Source of the DNA: Antarctobacter albus | GTDB taxonomy: Bacteria; Pseudomonadota; Alphaproteobacteria; Rhodobacterales; Rhodobacteraceae | Assembly: GCF_900101505.1 (NCBI RefSeq) | Contig: NZ_FMZI01000001.1 | Span: 62,001 to 126,000 of the forward strand | DNA: 64,000 nucleotides | Reading direction: 5' to 3' | Shown: positions 55,368 to 63,609 of the stretch, in pieces | How positions within the stretch are numbered: position 1 is the first letter of the stretch | How the letters are laid out: the number at the start of each line of letters is the position of its first letter | The notes under the pieces: generated by a model | Told to the model about the DNA's origin: nothing | What the model saw: the letters and a program-made list of their open reading frames with translations, nothing else | The model's database searches: none | Made by a program: the position numbers and the translations under genes

Positions 55368-56315
55368 ATGTCCCGTTTCCTTGCCGCGCTGATCGCGCTC
55401 TGGCCGCTGGCCGCATCCGCCCAGGGCGCCCTTGACCGGGAAATTTCTCCAGCCCTGGCCGAAGCGCGCGACGCCTGGCTGAACGGGCGCTACGAGGGGA
55501 TCTGGGACACCGTGCGCGCCGCGGCAGAGGCGGGCGACCCGGTGGCGCAGAACATCCTGGGCGCCAGCCTGACCGAAAAGGACGGCGGCAAGGGGCTGGC
55601 CTATGATCCGGCGGCCGGGCTGGACTGGTACCGGCGTGCCGCCGAACAGGGATTTGCCCGGGCACATTTCAACATGGCGTTGTTCTGGCAGAACGATCAC
55701 GACGGCTTCGGCATCGACTATGACAAGACCCGCGCCCTGGCCGAAGAGGCGATCGCGCTGGACTATCCGCAGGGCTGGAACCTGCTGGGTGACATGTATT
55801 TCCACGGTCGCGGCGTCGAGGCGGACAAGGTCATGGCGCTGGAGATGTACCGCAAGGGGGCGGATGCCGGCACCTTCAACGGGCTGCGCGAGGTCGGCTA
55901 TGCCTATTACCACGGCAATGGCGTGGCGCGGGATGTGGACCTCAGCCGCGTCTACCTGGAACGCGCGGTGGCGGCGGGCGACACGAAATCGATTCCCGAC
56001 CTCGCCTGGCTGTACGAGGGCAACGACGGCATCGCGCAGGATCTGCTGAAATCCTACCTTCTCTATCGCATGGGCGTCGAAAAGGGCGTGGCCAAGGCGG
56101 CTTTCGAACTGGGCCTGTTCGTCGCCTGGGAGGATTACGAGGGATTCTGGCACGACCCGGTCAAGGGCTACGGCTATTGCCTGCTGGGCCTCGACTGGGG
56201 GCACAGCCTGGAAGAGGGGGATGCCGCCGCCGACTGCGAGGAGATCGCCGAGGGGTTCGACGAGACCCGGCGCGCCACGGCGCGGGCCTTTGCCGAGAGC
56301 CTCAAGGCGCGTTGA
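55368..56315 (+). CDS. Secreted Sel1-repeat protein
   Basis: A 315-residue periplasmic protein. The signal peptide (1-18, ending SAQG) is followed by about six Sel1-like TPR units, for example DPVAQNILGASLTEKDGGKGLAYDPAAGLDWYRRAAEQG and AYYHGNGVARDVDLSRVYLERAVAAGD. Sel1 repeats are protein-interaction scaffolds, and no catalytic domain is present. GGAG lies 10 nt before ATG 55368. It converges on the Hint-domain gene with 3 bp between. Confidence 0.85.
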   Translation: MSRFLAALIALWPLAASAQGALDREISPALAEARDAWLNGRYEGIWDTVRAAAEAGDPVAQNILGASLTEKDGGKGLAYDPAAGLDWYRRAAEQGFARAHFNMALFWQNDHDGFGIDYDKTRALAEEAIALDYPQGWNLLGDMYFHGRGVEADKVMALEMYRKGADAGTFNGLREVGYAYYHGNGVARDVDLSRVYLERAVAAGDTKSIPDLAWLYEGNDGIAQDLLKSYLLYRMGVEKGVAKAAFELGLFVAWEDYEGFWHDPVKGYGYCLLGLDWGHSLEEGDAAADCEEIAEGFDETRRATARAFAESLKAR

Positions 56316-56318
56316 GCC

Positions 56319-57848
56319 TCAGGCGTCCCGTGCCCGGCATCCCTGCGCCCGCAGCCTGCGGGCCGAGATCCGGGGCAGGGGCATCTCGCGGATGATCCGC
56401 TCGGCGCCGTATAGCGCAAGGTATTCGTCAAAATTGTCGAAGGCGCGGCGGCCGCGAAAGTCGATGAAGGTCTCGGCCGGGGCACCCTCGGCCAGGATCA
56501 CCGAATGGGCCTCGGTTTCGACGTGATACCATGTCATCCGGGCGGGGAGGTCGCGCGCCGGGATCCAGCGGATGCCCGCGCCATCCACCAGTGCCGCGGC
56601 GTTGACCACCGTGCCGTCCAGCACAAGGCCGTGATCGCCGGTCACCACGAGGTCGCGCAGGGGCAGGCCCCGCCCCAGCGCCCCGGCACCGATGCGCACC
56701 GCCTGCAACGAGCGCGGCGAGCCGCTCTGCCGTCCGATCCACAGCACGGGCACGGGGATGCCGTCGGCGGTGTCGACCATGTCGCCGGTCCGCAGCTCTG
56801 CGACCGGCAGCGTTCCTCCGGGTACGGCGATCCGCGTTCCACCGGCAAAGCACTGCACTTCGTAGGCGCCCGCATCGGCAAAGGCGCTGCCGTCGTTGCC
56901 CACGCCCGGCACATCGTAAAGCGGCTTGCCCCGCGCGTCCGCCAGGGCCGAGACGCCCACGTCCAGCGCCGGGTTGGTGGCGCTGTCGACCAGCGCCACG
57001 GTCGCGACCGGCCCGCCGTTGTAGGCCAGCGTGTTGGTGCCGAAGATCAGCGCCCGGTCGCCGTCGATCACGTTGCCGCCGTTGTCGGTGAAATCGCCGG
57101 TCACGTTGGGGCCGATATCCGCCGTGTTCCCGCTGACGATGGTATTGGTCAGCGCCATCGACCCGAATTGCTGGAAAATGCCGCCGCCCGTGGCGCCGGT
57201 ACCCGCCGCGACATTGTCGGTCACCGTGCAGTCGATCAGCGTCAACTGGGTGCTGGCATTGCCGCTGGCGCTGATCGCGCCGCCTTCGCCGGGATAGCCC
57301 GCAATAACCGTGTTGTTGGTGAAGGTCGTGTTCGTCGCCGTCATGACCCCCTGGCTGAAGACCGCGCCACCCTTGCCGAAGGCATGGTTGTAGGCAAACG
57401 TGCTGTCGGTGATCGTCAACGTGCCGTTGTTCCAGATCGCGCCGCCCGGGCCGTTCGGGGCCGCGTTGCCGGTGAAGGTACAGGCCTCCACGATCAGCGT
57501 CGCGTCGCCCGCGATATAGACCGCCCCGCCGCCGCCGACCGATCCACCGGTCAGTACCAGCGCGTTCAACGTCAGGCTGGACACGCCCCGGACCGCAAAG
57601 ATCTGGTCGACTCCATTGGCATCCAGCGTGATGTCGGCACGCCGGTCGGCCCCCAGGACATCGCCGTCGATGGTCAGGTCCTTCTCGATGCCGATCCGGC
57701 CCTGCGTCAGCTCCACGCGCCCGCCGGCAAGAGCGGCGTCGAAAACCACCGTGTCGCCCGAGGCCGCCTGTTCGACCGCCTCGCGCAGCGTGGTCAGCCC
57801 GTCGTCTGCCGTGACGTCCCCAAGCGATGTGACCGTGATGACCGCCAT
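56319..57848 (-). CDS. Parallel beta-helix protein with C-terminal Hint domain
   Basis: A 509-residue protein. Residues 1-30 hold a CSLREA-like opening (DVTADDGLTTLREAVEQA). Residues about 30-330 form a right-handed parallel beta-helix with many Asn/Thr/Gly turns and a choice-of-anchor-Q-like segment (ADIGPNVTGDFTDNGGNVIDG). Residues 333-475 form a Hint domain: nucleophile C333 in QCFAGGTRI, TxxH at T403-G-D-H406, and H448 in the closing strand. Hint domains can catalyse protein self-processing. There is no signal peptide, so type I secretion is likely. The last 35 residues are Arg-rich. Confidence 0.82.
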   Translation of the reverse strand: MAVITVTSLGDVTADDGLTTLREAVEQAASGDTVVFDAALAGGRVELTQGRIGIEKDLTIDGDVLGADRRADITLDANGVDQIFAVRGVSSLTLNALVLTGGSVGGGGAVYIAGDATLIVEACTFTGNAAPNGPGGAIWNNGTLTITDSTFAYNHAFGKGGAVFSQGVMTATNTTFTNNTVIAGYPGEGGAISASGNASTQLTLIDCTVTDNVAAGTGATGGGIFQQFGSMALTNTIVSGNTADIGPNVTGDFTDNGGNVIDGDRALIFGTNTLAYNGGPVATVALVDSATNPALDVGVSALADARGKPLYDVPGVGNDGSAFADAGAYEVQCFAGGTRIAVPGGTLPVAELRTGDMVDTADGIPVPVLWIGRQSGSPRSLQAVRIGAGALGRGLPLRDLVVTGDHGLVLDGTVVNAAALVDGAGIRWIPARDLPARMTWYHVETEAHSVILAEGAPAETFIDFRGRRAFDNFDEYLALYGAERIIREMPLPRISARRLRAQGCRARDA

Positions 57849-57945
57849 GATGCCAATCCCCCCGGGCGCAGCCTGACACCAAACCCGCGGCGGACAAAAA
57901 TGCCCTTTCGATGCATCTTAGGCAGCCGGTCAGGCACCCCAGTGC

Positions 57946-58485
57946 TCAGTCGGTAAAACGGACCTTGCCGATATAGGGCAGGTTGCGGTTGCGCTGCGCA
58001 AAATCGATGCCGTAGCCCACGACGAATTCGTCCGGGATCTCGAAGCCGGTCCAGTCGGCCTTGATCTCCACCTCGCGCCGCGTGGGCTTGTCCAGCAGCG
58101 CGATCACCTTCAGCTTGCGCGGCTCGCGCCCGCTCAGCATGTGCAGGACATGGCTCATGGTAAAGCCGGTGTCGATGATGTCCTCGACCACCAGCACGTC
58201 GCGCCCCTCGATCCCCGACCGCAGGTCCTTGAGGATACGCACCTCGCGGCTGCTTTCCATGCCGTCTCCGTAGGACGAGGCCTCGAGGAAATCGACCTCC
58301 ACCGGCAGGTGCAATTCGCGCACGAGATCGGCGATGAAGACGAAGCTGCCGCGCAACAGGCCCACCACCACCAGCTTGTCGGTGTCGGCGAACTCGCGGT
58401 CGATCTCCTGTGCCAGGGCCTCGATCCGCGCGGCGATGGATTTGGCCGAGATCATCTCGTCTACGACATAAGGACGCTTTGTCAT
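57946..58485 (-). CDS. hpt: Hypoxanthine phosphoribosyltransferase
   Basis: A 179-residue purine salvage enzyme that makes IMP or GMP from hypoxanthine or guanine and PRPP. The PRPP-binding motif is [14 protein letters not shown] (about 99-112) and [13 protein letters not shown] (about 40-52) is the substrate-loop region. ATG 58485 follows AGGGAAAG. It is divergent from the RatA-like gene. Confidence 0.95.
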   Translation of the reverse strand: MTKRPYVVDEMISAKSIAARIEALAQEIDREFADTDKLVVVGLLRGSFVFIADLVRELHLPVEVDFLEASSYGDGMESSREVRILKDLRSGIEGRDVLVVEDIIDTGFTMSHVLHMLSGREPRKLKVIALLDKPTRREVEIKADWTGFEIPDEFVVGYGIDFAQRNRNLPYIGKVRFTD

Positions 58486-58555
58486 GGCTTTCCCTTGAAA
58501 TTCCCGCCCGACAATACGAAATCCCGCCGCATTGTTCAGTCCCGAAAAGAGCGAC

Positions 58556-58999
58556 ATGCCGACCCACTCAGAAACCCGCAAGCTGCCCTATAGCGCCCAG
58601 CAGATGTATGACCTGGTGGGGGACGTGGCCTCCTACCCGAAATTCCTGCCCTGGACGGCAGCGGCGCGCATCCGCTCGCGCCAGGAGATGGGCGATCACG
58701 AGGTGATGCTTGCCGACCTCGTGATCTCGTTCAAGGTCTTCCGGGAAAAGTTCGGCAGCCGCGTCACGCTCTGGCCCGCCGACATGCGCATCGACACGGA
58801 ATACCTCGACGGCCCCTTTCACCACATGGTGTCGAAATGGGGGTTCAAGGATGTCGAGGGCGGCTGCGAGGTCTCCTTCTTCGTCGACTTCGAGTTCCGC
58901 AACCGCATCCTGCAGGGGGCGGCGGGCATGTTCTTCTACGATGCCATGCAGCGCATCGTGCGGGCCTTCGAACGCCGCGCCGCAGAGCTGTATGGGTGA
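58556..58999 (+). CDS. COQ10/RatA-type StART-domain protein
   Basis: A 147-residue protein of the polyketide cyclase/START fold: [25 protein letters not shown] at the N-terminus and [36 protein letters not shown] at the end. In alphaproteobacteria this group is the COQ10-like ubiquinone-binding protein, and in E. coli its relative RatA was named a toxin of 50S assembly. No antitoxin gene is adjacent. The ubiquinone-binding role is the likelier one. Confidence 0.88.
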   Translation: MPTHSETRKLPYSAQQMYDLVGDVASYPKFLPWTAAARIRSRQEMGDHEVMLADLVISFKVFREKFGSRVTLWPADMRIDTEYLDGPFHHMVSKWGFKDVEGGCEVSFFVDFEFRNRILQGAAGMFFYDAMQRIVRAFERRAAELYG

Positions 59000-59150
59000 C
59001 ATGGGTGCGGGCTTGGCCCGGGCCCCGGCGCCACCAGCGCGCCGTTAACCAGCTTTCGCGAATCCCCCCTTGCCGGGGGCCTTCGCCCCCAATTCGCCCG
59101 ATTTCCGGCGTATCTCCGAACAGGCCGTTACCTCTGTTTCGGAGCCGCTC

Positions 59151-59675
59151 ATGCCCGCCGTCTTCAACATTGCCGCGCTGAAACTGCCGTTGGTGCAGCT
59201 GATCGGCCTGCCGCAGGCGGCCAGGAACGCGGCGCAAAAGGTGCCGCCCGGACAGGCGCCGCAATCCGCCGCCCAGGGCGCGCCCTCGGGGGCCGCGCCC
59301 AATGGCGCCGGGGCGCCGATGGCCACGGGCGCGGTCCTGCCACCCTCGGCACAGCTGCCCGTTCCCGCCCCGCCGCCCGTCGTCTCGACCAGCCAGACCG
59401 GCAGGCTTGCGGCGGCGGCGATCAACGGGCTGGACCGGCGCCCCGAGGACCGCCAGGGCAGGGACCAGCAGGGCGACCGGCGCCGCCGTGACCCGCCGTC
59501 CGAACAGGCGCCCGGCCAGGCACCCGATCAGACTCCCGAACAGGCGGCCCTGAACGGCCCGGCACCCCCGCAGGGCCTGCCCGGCGGGCCGGCGCCAGCG
59601 TGTTCCGCCCTGCAACGGGCCGCCCCGGCCTATGCCGCCGCCCGCAGCGTCACCGGACCCGACGGGGCAGAGTGA
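59151..59675 (+). CDS. Proline/alanine/glutamine-rich protein, unknown
   Basis: A 174-residue low-complexity protein. The N-terminus has a short hydrophobic stretch (AVFNIAALKLPLVQLIGLP, about 3-21). The rest is Pro, Ala, Gln and Gly-rich with an Arg/Asp/Gln-rich block (about 95-120). GGAG precedes ATG 59151. I recognise no domain. Codon choice is as GC-rich as its neighbours, and the composition could come from a chance open frame in high-GC DNA. The ribosome site supports it weakly. Confidence 0.4.
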   Translation: MPAVFNIAALKLPLVQLIGLPQAARNAAQKVPPGQAPQSAAQGAPSGAAPNGAGAPMATGAVLPPSAQLPVPAPPPVVSTSQTGRLAAAAINGLDRRPEDRQGRDQQGDRRRRDPPSEQAPGQAPDQTPEQAALNGPAPPQGLPGGPAPACSALQRAAPAYAAARSVTGPDGAE

Positions 59676-59733
59676 CTTTACCTCGCCGGGCATCTGGCTA
59701 GTCTGCGCCGCGGACCACAGCCGGAGGCGCCCC

Positions 59734-61008
59734 ATGACATCCCCTTTCACCCCGATCATCGAGGCCGCCCGCGCCGCCGACACCGAGACCGCGCGCGCCA
59801 TCATGGCGCTTTCCGCGCTCGACTGGGCCGCCTGCGGCATCGCGGGGCAGGGAGAGCCGGTGTCGCAACTGACCCGCGCCCTGGCCGAGGACGAGGGCGG
59901 CACGCCGCAGGCCACGCTTTTCGGCGGTGGACGGGCGCCGATGCGGACCGCCGCGCTGGTCAATGGCGCCGCCTCGCACGCGCTGGATTATGACGACACG
60001 CATTTCGCCCATATCGGCCACCCCTCCGTGGCCGTTCTGCCGGCGGCGCTTGCGGTGGGCGAGAGGCTCGACAAACCCTTGCAACAGATCCTCGCCGCCG
60101 CGCGCCTGGGGGCAGAGGCCTCTGCCCGGTTCGGCCTGCGCTTTGGCCGGTCGCACTACCAGGCGGGCTATCACCAGACCGCGACCGCCGGGGCCTTCGG
60201 TGCCTGCCTTGCCGCCGCCGAGCTGATGGACCTGACCGGGGATCAATGCCTGCATGCGCTTGGTCTGACCGCCACCCGCGCCTCTGGCCTCAAGTCGCAA
60301 TTCGGCACGATGGGCAAACCCTTCAACGCCGGCATCGCCGCCGCCAACGGGGTAGAGGCGGCTTTCCTCGCCGCGCGCGGATTCATATCCAACCCGGACG
60401 CGCTCGACTGTACCAACGGTTTTGTCCAGACCCACCTCTGCGACGGCAGCACGGACCAGCCGTCGGGCGCCCTGCTGGAAAGCCTCAGCCACAAGTTCCA
60501 CGCCTGCTGTCACGGGCTGCACGCCACGCTCGAGTCGCTGGCCACGATGCCCGGCCTGGACCCGGCGCAGATCACCGGGATCACGGTTTTCACCCATCCG
60601 CGCTGGCTCACCGTCTGCAATTTGCCCGCGCCGACCACGGGTCTTGGCGCCAAGTTCAGCTATCGCACCGCCGTCGCGCTGGCGCTCCTGGGTCATGACA
60701 CCGCCGCGCTGGAGACCTATAGCGACGCACTCTGCGCCGATCCGGCGGTGATCGCCCTGCGTGACCGGGTCGAGGTGGTGGGCAAGGACGAGTTGAAAGA
60801 GACCGAGGCGCTGGTCACGCTGGACGGACCCAAAGAGGGGCGGATGGCCAGTTTCGATCTCGAAAGCCCGATGACGCTGGACACACGCCGCGCCCGGCTG
60901 CACGCCAAGGCCGCGGCCCTTGTCGGAGAAACCCGCGCCCGGGCCCTCTGGCAGGCAGTGGAGCAGGGCGACCGCGCCGGTTTCTGCGGGTTGCTGGCCC
61001 AGGCGTGA
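59734..61008 (+). CDS. MmgE/PrpD family protein
   Basis: A 424-residue protein of the MmgE/PrpD fold, which includes 2-methylcitrate dehydratase and cis-aconitate decarboxylase. Active-site region patterns are LDYDDTHFAHIGHPSVAVLPAALAVGE (about 86-112), HYQAGYHQTATAGAFGAC (about 142-160) and KFHACCHGLHATLE (about 255-268). The substrate is unknown; no prpB/prpC genes are nearby, so a 2-methylcitrate role is not indicated. GGAGG lies just upstream of ATG 59734. Confidence 0.88.
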   Translation: MTSPFTPIIEAARAADTETARAIMALSALDWAACGIAGQGEPVSQLTRALAEDEGGTPQATLFGGGRAPMRTAALVNGAASHALDYDDTHFAHIGHPSVAVLPAALAVGERLDKPLQQILAAARLGAEASARFGLRFGRSHYQAGYHQTATAGAFGACLAAAELMDLTGDQCLHALGLTATRASGLKSQFGTMGKPFNAGIAAANGVEAAFLAARGFISNPDALDCTNGFVQTHLCDGSTDQPSGALLESLSHKFHACCHGLHATLESLATMPGLDPAQITGITVFTHPRWLTVCNLPAPTTGLGAKFSYRTAVALALLGHDTAALETYSDALCADPAVIALRDRVEVVGKDELKETEALVTLDGPKEGRMASFDLESPMTLDTRRARLHAKAAALVGETRARALWQAVEQGDRAGFCGLLAQA

Positions 61009-61048
61009 CCCCGTCCCGGGCCTGCCCCGGGACCTTTCTCCAAAGGAA

Positions 61049-61071
61049 AACGGGCCCCGCCGGGGCCCGTT
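61049..61071. terminator. Bidirectional terminator between the MmgE/PrpD gene and amt
   Basis: Perfect 10-bp stem AACGGGCCCC / GGGGCCCGTT with a 3-nt loop, between convergent genes. A short A-run precedes it and TTCG follows, so it may work in both directions. Confidence 0.8.
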
Positions 61072-61092
61072 CGTCGTCACAGGTCAGCTGCC

Positions 61093-62271
61093 TCAGCTGG
61101 CGTGGTCGTAGGCCCGTTCGCCATGCACCGAGATGTCCAGCCCGTTGACCTCGCTTTCCTCGTCGACCCGCAGCGGCACAAACGCCTTGACCAGGTAGAT
61201 CAGCACCACCGTCACGACCGTGGTAAAGACCCCGACCACGACCAGCGACCCCAGCTGCGCCGCCCAGGACCCCAGGCCAAAGACCGCGATCATCACCGTG
61301 CCGAAAATCCCGCCGACACCGTGAACGGCGAAGACGTCCAGCGTGTCGTCGATCCGCAGCTTGTTGCGGATCAGGTTGACCGCCTCCTGGCAGAGGATAC
61401 CCGCCACCGCGCCGATGATCAGCGCCTGCACCGGGCCGACAAAGCCCGACGCCGGGGTGATCGAGGCCAGCCCCGCGATCGTCCCCGTCACCATGCCCAC
61501 CATCGAGGCCTTGCCGAACTTCACCTTTTCCCAGAGCGCCCAGGTCAGCGAGGCCGCTGCCGCGCTCAGATGCGTGACCGTCAGCGCCATCGCCGCGCCG
61601 CCGTCCGCCGCCAGTTGCGAGCCGCCGTTGAAGCCGAACCAGCCGACCCAGAGCATCGCGGCCCCGATCATGACATAGCCCGGGTTGTGCGGCGGATGCG
61701 TCTGCGTCCGCCGCGGGCCAAGGAAGACCGCGATGATCAGTGCCGCCAGGCCAGCGGTCTCATGCACCACGATGCCACCGGCGAAATCCTTGACCGCCTC
61801 ACCGAACAGAGGCGCATCGCCGGCCAGCAACCCGCCGCCCCAGACCCAGTGCACCACCGGCGCATAGCACAAGAGCATCCACAGTCCCGAGAAGAGCAGG
61901 ACAAAGCCAAACCCCACGCGCTCGACGTAGGCGCCGACGATCAGGGCCGGGGTGATGATGGCAAAGGTCATCTGGAAGGCAAAGAACAGCACCTCGGGCA
62001 GGGTGCCCGCCAGCGTGTCCGCGTCGATGCCGTTCAGAAAAGCCTTGTCCAGCCCGCCCCAGAGCGCGTTGCCCTCGCCGAAGGCGATGGAATAGCCAAT
62101 GGCAAACCACAGCACGCTCATCAGGAAGGCGATGGCATAGCAGTGCATGAAGACGCTCAGCACGTTCCGTGCCCGCACGAGGCCGCCGTAAAACAGCGCC
62201 AACCCCGGTAGCGTCATGAACAGCACCAAGGCTGTCGCCACGATGATCCAGGCGGTATCCGCTCCGTTCAT
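61093..62271 (-). CDS. amt: Ammonium transporter
   Basis: A 392-residue Amt/Rh channel with eleven predicted helices. It has no cleavable signal peptide; the first helix is at about 7-28. The twin-His pore is seen in DFAGGIVVHETAG (first His) and the later AVHGVGGIFGT (second His), and the phenylalanine gate region is LWVGWFGFNGGS. It admits ammonium under nitrogen limitation. No glnK gene is adjacent, which is unusual for amtB. ATG 62271 has GGAGGG about 10 nt upstream. A palindrome and a GTAC repeat array lie in the 391 bp upstream. Confidence 0.95.
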   Translation of the reverse strand: MNGADTAWIIVATALVLFMTLPGLALFYGGLVRARNVLSVFMHCYAIAFLMSVLWFAIGYSIAFGEGNALWGGLDKAFLNGIDADTLAGTLPEVLFFAFQMTFAIITPALIVGAYVERVGFGFVLLFSGLWMLLCYAPVVHWVWGGGLLAGDAPLFGEAVKDFAGGIVVHETAGLAALIIAVFLGPRRTQTHPPHNPGYVMIGAAMLWVGWFGFNGGSQLAADGGAAMALTVTHLSAAAASLTWALWEKVKFGKASMVGMVTGTIAGLASITPASGFVGPVQALIIGAVAGILCQEAVNLIRNKLRIDDTLDVFAVHGVGGIFGTVMIAVFGLGSWAAQLGSLVVVGVFTTVVTVVLIYLVKAFVPLRVDEESEVNGLDISVHGERAYDHAS

Positions 62272-62363
62272 GTCTCTTGTCCCTCCTCTTGGATTGCGGG
62301 GCAGAAAGACGAAAACGGATGCGGAAAAAAGCGGCATCAGGGTCAAGAGGCGCGCAAAACGGT

Positions 62364-62381
62364 GGCTCTTTGCAAAGAGCC
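62364..62381. promoter_or_regulatory. 18-bp perfect palindrome upstream of amt
   Basis: GGCTCTTTGCAAAGAGCC, a perfect 18-bp palindrome 93 bp before the amt start. It could be an operator or a leader hairpin of the amt mRNA. Confidence 0.55.
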
Positions 62382-62600
62382 TCAAGAATAGGCTTAAATT
62401 TTGGATAATGCCCGCATATCGGGCAAAGAAAGGAAGTCTCAAGCTCCGTCTACGATGGCTTATCCCGGCGTACGGCGGCGGGCGACGGAATCGTTAAACT
62501 GCCTGTTTTCTAGGCATGTTGCGATGCCTTCAGGCTAGGAAAATCCCGATGCGCCCCCGGAACGGCTTGGTCAGCGACCCGGTCAGGCGTCCGGGGTCAC

Positions 62601-62649
62601 TTTGTACAAAATGCTGGAATCGACGTACGTTTCGTACGTTTTGTACAAA
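62601..62649. repeat. Spaced GTAC repeat array downstream of cinA
   Basis: Two copies of the perfect palindrome TTTGTACAAA (62601-62610 and 62640-62649). Between them are GTACGTTTC and GTACGTTTT. GTAC cores are at 62604, 62625, 62634 and 62643, the last three spaced exactly 9 bp. It looks like a multi-site operator. Confidence 0.55.
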
Positions 62650-62662
62650 CTGAAAGCGCCCG

Positions 62663-63127
62663 TCAAAGCGCCGAAAGGATCAGGTCCAACGCGTGTTCCG
62701 TTGCCGCGGCGCGCACTTCTGCGCGACCGATTGCACCATGTTCGATGGTCTCGGTGATCACGCCCGTTGCGCTGGCCAGGCCGTAGCAGACCCGGCCCTC
62801 GGGCTTGAACTCGGACCCGCCGGGCCCGGCAATCCCGCTGATCGCAACAGCCACATCCGCCCGTGCCGCGGCGCGGGCGCCAAGCGCCATCTCGCGCACG
62901 ACCTCTTCGGACACCGCGCCATGCGCTTCCAGCGTGGCGGGCAGGACGCCCAGCATTTCGGTCTTGGCGGCGTTGGAATAGGTCACGAACCCACGTTCGA
63001 ACACCGCCGAAGATCCGGCAATATCGGTCAGCGCGGCTGCGACCATGCCGCCGGTGCAGCTTTCGGCTGTGGTGATTGAGACTCCGCTTTCAGAAGCCTT
63101 TTCAATGACCTGCCTGGCAATGCTCAC
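62663..63127 (-). CDS. pncC: CinA C-terminal type nicotinamide-nucleotide amidohydrolase (PncC)
   Basis: A 154-residue stand-alone CinA C-terminal domain. It has the catalytic motif TTAESCTGGMVAAALTDIAGSS (about 19-40) and the AISGIAGPGG loop (about 95-104). It recycles NMN to NaMN by deamidation. The N-terminal MoCF-like domain of full CinA is absent, as in E. coli PncC. ATG 63127 overlaps the pgpA stop by 4 bp. Confidence 0.92.
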   Translation of the reverse strand: MSIARQVIEKASESGVSITTAESCTGGMVAAALTDIAGSSAVFERGFVTYSNAAKTEMLGVLPATLEAHGAVSEEVVREMALGARAAARADVAVAISGIAGPGGSEFKPEGRVCYGLASATGVITETIEHGAIGRAEVRAAATEHALDLILSAL

Positions 63128-63609
63128 ATCAGGACTCCATGTGACAGGCCAGCGAGGGCGATTGCGACAATCGCGGCGAACAGGCCCGCCACCACGTCAT
63201 CCAACATCACGCCCAAGGGGGTGCCCATGCGGTCGATGCGGCCGATCACCCAGGGCTTCCAGATGTCGAAGAGACGGAAGAGGACAAAGCCCGCGACCCA
63301 GCCGGGCCAAAGCCGCCAGACATCAACGCCCATGAACATGGCGCCGTAACTAACTGGAAAGATTGCAATCCACTGGCCTGCAAGCTCGTCGATCACGACC
63401 CAGGATGGGTCTTCGCCGTGGCCCTGCGCGGTCAGGTGTTGCACCGCCCACCAGCCCAGCCCGAAGGCCAGCAGCGTCAGCACCAGCAAGAGCCAGAACC
63501 CGCCCAGCAGGTGAATCCCGAAGGCCAGCGGCAGCGCCGCCAGCGATCCCCAGGTGCCCGAGGCGGGCCGCAGGTAGCCGACCCCGCCGACAGAGGCCAG
63601 CCATCTCAC
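63124..63609 (-). CDS. pgpA: Phosphatidylglycerophosphatase A
   Basis: A 161-residue membrane enzyme that dephosphorylates phosphatidylglycerol phosphate. The signature [12 protein letters not shown] (about 71-82) and [10 protein letters not shown] (about 109-118) are in place, and [11 protein letters not shown] near 22 matches the family N-terminus. It overlaps ispF and pncC by 4 bp each. Order ispF-pgpA-pncC reads as one operon. Confidence 0.93.
   Translation of the reverse strand: MRWLASVGGVGYLRPASGTWGSLAALPLAFGIHLLGGFWLLLVLTLLAFGLGWWAVQHLTAQGHGEDPSWVVIDELAGQWIAIFPVSYGAMFMGVDVWRLWPGWVAGFVLFRLFDIWKPWVIGRIDRMGTPLGVMLDDVVAGLFAAIVAIALAGLSHGVLM

Larger units (their letters stand above)
62272..62662. 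other. Regulatory region upstream of amt
   Basis: 391 bp between cinA and amt, both minus strand. It contains an 18-bp perfect palindrome at 62364-62381 and, next to cinA, a GTAC repeat array at 62601-62649. No gene was supported; a plus-strand frame through 62497 lacks a ribosome site. No sigma-54 type -24/-12 promoter was recognised by eye. Confidence 0.6.

Noticed and set aside
58556-58999. RatA toxin of a toxin-antitoxin pair
   Set aside because: No partner gene is adjacent, and alphaproteobacterial members are better explained as COQ10-like ubiquinone-binding proteins.
59734-61008. Methylcitrate cycle gene prpD
   Set aside because: The family match is MmgE/PrpD but prpB, prpC and regulators are absent, so the specific name is unsafe.
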